Assembly: GCA_019671135.1 (NCBI GenBank) | Contig: JAHRHY010000016.1 | Location: 1,050,501-1,114,500 of the forward strand | DNA length: 64,000 bases | Reading direction: 5' to 3' | DNA from: Linnemannia hyalina | Taxonomy: Eukaryota > Mortierellomycota > Mortierellomycetes > Mortierellales > Mortierellaceae | Shown: in pieces, positions 61,201 to 64,000 of the stretch | Position numbering within the stretch: position 1 is the first letter of the stretch | Layout: every line of letters begins with the position of its first letter | Notes under the pieces: model-generated | Seen by the model: the letters and a program-made list of their open reading frames with translations, nothing else | What the model was told of the DNA's origin: nothing | The model's database searches: none | Position numbers and translations under genes: made by a program

Positions 61201-62612
61201 CAAGGGCCAGATATTTGTCATCTCCTTTAGAAGATCCTGTATCCATTCTCGCGTAGCTTGCTTACTCTTGCAGTCATTGCGTTCTTGAGAGCCAAACCGG
61301 CAGCGATACGGGCCTGACTTTGCTCGTTGTTGAGCTCTTGGCAGAGCATGACCACATATTGTTTCTACGTAGGGTCAGAAGGAAGGAAACAAGATGAAGG
61401 ATAAGTTAGATGATCACGTTCTTTTTAATGGAGATAAAAGGGGGAGGATGGGGCGGAAAGGCGCATTATGAGGGCCAACAAGGGATATTGCGCATAGAAA
61501 AGAATAGAACAAAAAACAAAGAGGGAGAACTTTGTAGGAGTTGTAATAAATGTCGACAAGGAATCCCGAAAAAGTCGAGGGCGGGAGCTTTTTTGTCTTT
61601 TCTGTTCTGATTGTCGTCAACTGCATCATCCTCGTGCGTATTGCTGACATGATATGAGACGATATTGCCCACGGGTATCAACTGCATGGTCGGTGCAGAC
61701 AAGAGCACGTTCTTTTGTTGGCCTTGTTTTGTTTGCTGTGATGCTGTTGGTAGTGGGTTGTTCCCTCTTTTGTTCTTTCGCCACTATGTCCTGTATCCCT
61801 GCTGTCCTGTTGTCGCTGAACTCCTTGTTCCTTGCTATGCTCCAAGACCCTTTCGTCCTGGTGCCCTTTTGCACAATGCGTGTCTACTCTGTTGATGGCC
61901 AGAGCAAGAGGGAGGGGACAGATGCAAAAAGTGGCAAAATGTGGTATGTATGTATGTGGGAGCTTAAAACAATGGAAAAGAGGCGAGGTGCTTGGGTACG
62001 TACAAAGTCCTCATTGGCAGCGGTCTCGAGATGGGTGGTGGCGGACTCACGGATCTGTTGATCTAATATGCATTCACAAATGGAAAGAAAAGACGCATTA
62101 GCTTTCTCGTTTTTCACCTTTGGTATTACTGGTGGAAGAGATGAAGAGCAAGACCAAGGTTGTGATTGGAGAGTTGTTCTTGTTGTTGTTCTTGATGTTG
62201 TTGAATCCAAAGTGTACTCCCTTGCTCACCCCTGCAGAATCCACGTTCCTGGTCATTAGCCAAAACAAAAGGACTACCCAATAGTGTGAAGTGTGAGTGT
62301 GTTACGAGTTGTGATGGCCAGTAGCAGGGCCAGAGTGGTCGAAACAAAACAGACAAGGGTAGTATTGAGCGCGCTGTGTTGTTGTTTGCTTGTGATTACA
62401 CGATGGTCGTGGTGGGGTGGTGGGTACTTGAGTTTTTACGTTCGAGTTGAAGGTCCTGAAACGCGTCGAAATCCAAGGGAAGGCGAAACGAGAAGTGGCG
62501 GTTGATTTCCGAAGTGAGAGAGAGAGTGTGATGAGAGGGAGAGAGGGTAGAAGAAGGAGAAGCACTTACCAGCCGAGAGGGTGTTCAAGAGAATCTCTCC
62601 GATTGAAGCCAT
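58234..62612 (-). CDS. KAP95: Importin subunit beta-1 (karyopherin beta)
   Basis: Nine exons: 62612-62570, 62062-62004, 61364-61266, 61161-61084, 60974-60774, 60674-60372, 60269-60159, 60037-58612 and 58502-58234; 862 aa, equal to the family length. HEAT-repeat carrier that binds importin alpha/NLS cargo, RanGTP and FG nucleoporins. Segments: MASIGEILLNTLSADQQIRE, QARIAAGLALKNAM, EMSTRWMNIDAVTRDQIKAL, AAIAAIELPLGQWEGVI, YICETIDRDIL, YIMQVVCEATQSEDLEVQVA, AALPETLPVILELMTKQDED then DEDDWNLCMAAGTC (the acidic loop between HEAT repeats), WQYREASVMAFGSILEGPSQ, KPNILSCFGDIALAIEGQFA and DYDMIDYVNGLREGIMDAYI. The first eight exons are short; most of the protein is in exon 8. Cytosol and nuclear pore. 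Confidence 0.97.
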
Positions 62613-64000
62613 TGTGAATGTGATGTGTGTATTTGAGTGTTTTTGAGTGCTCTTGTCGAGGATGGGAGTGAGGAGAATACAAGAGATATAAGGGACGAAG
62701 AGTCAAGGATGGAAGGGAGCAAAGGAGGATATGGATGTGAGTGGGAGAGAGAGGGAAGGAGGGAGGGAGGGGAGTTGGGTGATGAGAGGGAGAAAACAAA
62801 AGAGAGGAAAAGAGAGAAAAACGAAAAGGAAGAAGAAGAAGAAGAAAAAAACAACAACGAGAAAAAAATTACGAAAGGCAAAGGGCGCACTACACACACG
62901 CGGACAGGTGCGAAGAAAGGAATAGAGTAGAGAGAGATGTGAACAGACTCACTACTTGTATTAGCTACTCGCTCTACAAGCAGTCAGCAAAAAAAAGTCA
63001 AAATTCAGAGTCTGGTTGCTTGCGGCACTTGAGGAGGGGAGGGAAGAAACGGTGGCAAAAGGTGTTCTTTTCTTGTATTGTCTAACTCGACTTTTTTTGC
63101 TTTTTGTTTCTTCACACACGACAGCAAACAAAACAAATACTGCCCACGACAAGAAAGAAGGAAAACAAAAGTGTTAGAACATGTGTGTCTTGACAAACTA
63201 CAGCGATCGCATTGAGGTCTAGAAGGCAAAGGTGTCTGTCATTCGACCAAAAAAGGAGTTTCACGCCACCACCTTTTCTTTCAGAGTTCTCTCGTCCGTT
63301 GTTGTTTTTTGCTGTCCGCAGCCATCAAATATCAACCCTTTCTATCCACACACAAACAAGCTTCCACTGTCGCGTCTCCAATGATTCCTTTTCTCTACGA
63401 GGTTGCTTACCTTTTGTTTTCGTGGTTCAGTTGCGGAAGGTTCGTATTATTGGCGAGAGTTGGCGGGTGGAAGGGCTGAGAAGGAAGGACAGGAAAGGAG
63501 GAAGGGGGATGAGCGTGAAATGGACGAAGGGCGACGAATGACAAGAGGAAAAAGAAGAAAACAGAAGAAGGAAGACGGTATTTAAGAACAGAAGGGAAGA
63601 AGAGCGATTACTTGGAGGGTGGACGCCAGACAGACAGACAAAGACATGCTATGCCTCTCTTGCGAACCCCCGGTCATCCACATATCTCTTGTTCTGCATG
63701 TTTGTTCGTTTCATCATAATGTGGTACCTTTATGTTGGTTTACACAGGGCTGGCACGGCAATTTACTCTGCCACGCTCCCTTCTGTCAAACCCCTGGATT
63801 GTTCATGCTGGGCAGAGAGACCCTTAATAACTACTTGGAATAAATTTCGGTGACGTATATGATATATTTTCAACCACCCTTAAAAAAACAGGACGCCATA
63901 CCAACAGAAACAGTAACACTGGACAACCTGGCAGGTCACGACTTCAGGATTAGTCTGATAAGGTGACAAGTTCCCGCAGATGCACCTCTCTGACTACCCA
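62613..64000. other. Importin beta promoter and unassigned window end
   Basis: A strongly purine-rich plus strand at 62640-62860 forms a polypyrimidine promoter for importin beta. Beyond 62950 no gene is recognised. A weak exon-like piece at 63892-63962 (after AACAG, before GTGACA; DAIPTETVTLDNLAGHDFRI) may belong to a gene continuing past the window. Confidence 0.4.

Noticed and set aside
62637..62930. Glu/Lys/Arg-rich open frame on the plus strand
   Set aside because: It is the complement of the polypyrimidine promoter of importin beta and has no coding character.

Overview
The window looks like nuclear DNA of an early-diverging filamentous fungus, probably Mortierellomycota (Mortierella or a relative). 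Almost every gene is split by short GT-AG introns, the acceptors are mostly TAG, and promoters are strongly pyrimidine-rich. Conserved eukaryotic proteins read cleanly after splicing. The lineage call rests on gene style and protein character, not on a database search.

Left gene-dense block (0.2-16.2 kb): a kelch-repeat receptor-like protein kinase (-), eIF2B beta (-) divergent from the CAF1/POP2 deadenylase (+), ribosomal protein eL28 (+), the ubiquitin-eL40 fusion (+), and a fungal single-pass membrane protein with a Cys-rich ectodomain (-).

Central gene-poor block (about 16.2-42.5 kb): mostly relics and unrecognised sequence around a few intact genes. It holds a decayed Fanzor-type (eukaryotic TnpB-like) RNA-guided nuclease gene at 19.4-21.5 kb, a METTL7-like methyltransferase, a small secreted Cys-rich protein, and an unknown low-complexity coiled-coil gene beside a degenerate minisatellite. 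Then come an isobutyryl-CoA dehydrogenase with two microexons, a truncated Helitron Rep/helicase relic (30.5-32.9 kb), and a broken large gene of unknown family (33.2-38.5 kb). That last gene has frameshifts, two in-frame amber stops, a candidate 23-nt intron and a possible RuvC-like segment.

Right gene-dense block (42.5-62.6 kb): dihydroceramide delta-4 desaturase (-), an unknown protein (-) divergent from a Zn2Cys6 transcription factor (+), BCKDH E1-alpha (-), an LYAR-type zinc-finger protein (-), ArsH-like flavin reductase (-) divergent from mitochondrial acyl carrier protein (+), and importin beta-1 (-).

The intact genes are housekeeping: translation, mRNA decay, nuclear import, sphingolipid synthesis and mitochondrial metabolism. 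Two belong to one pathway, valine catabolism (BCKDH E1-alpha and isobutyryl-CoA dehydrogenase). They are about 21 kb apart and no operon-like linkage is implied. The most interesting content is the mobile-element graveyard in the middle. All exon boundaries were read by eye from splice motifs and reading-frame continuity; for every gene called with high confidence, the summed exon lengths are an exact multiple of three.
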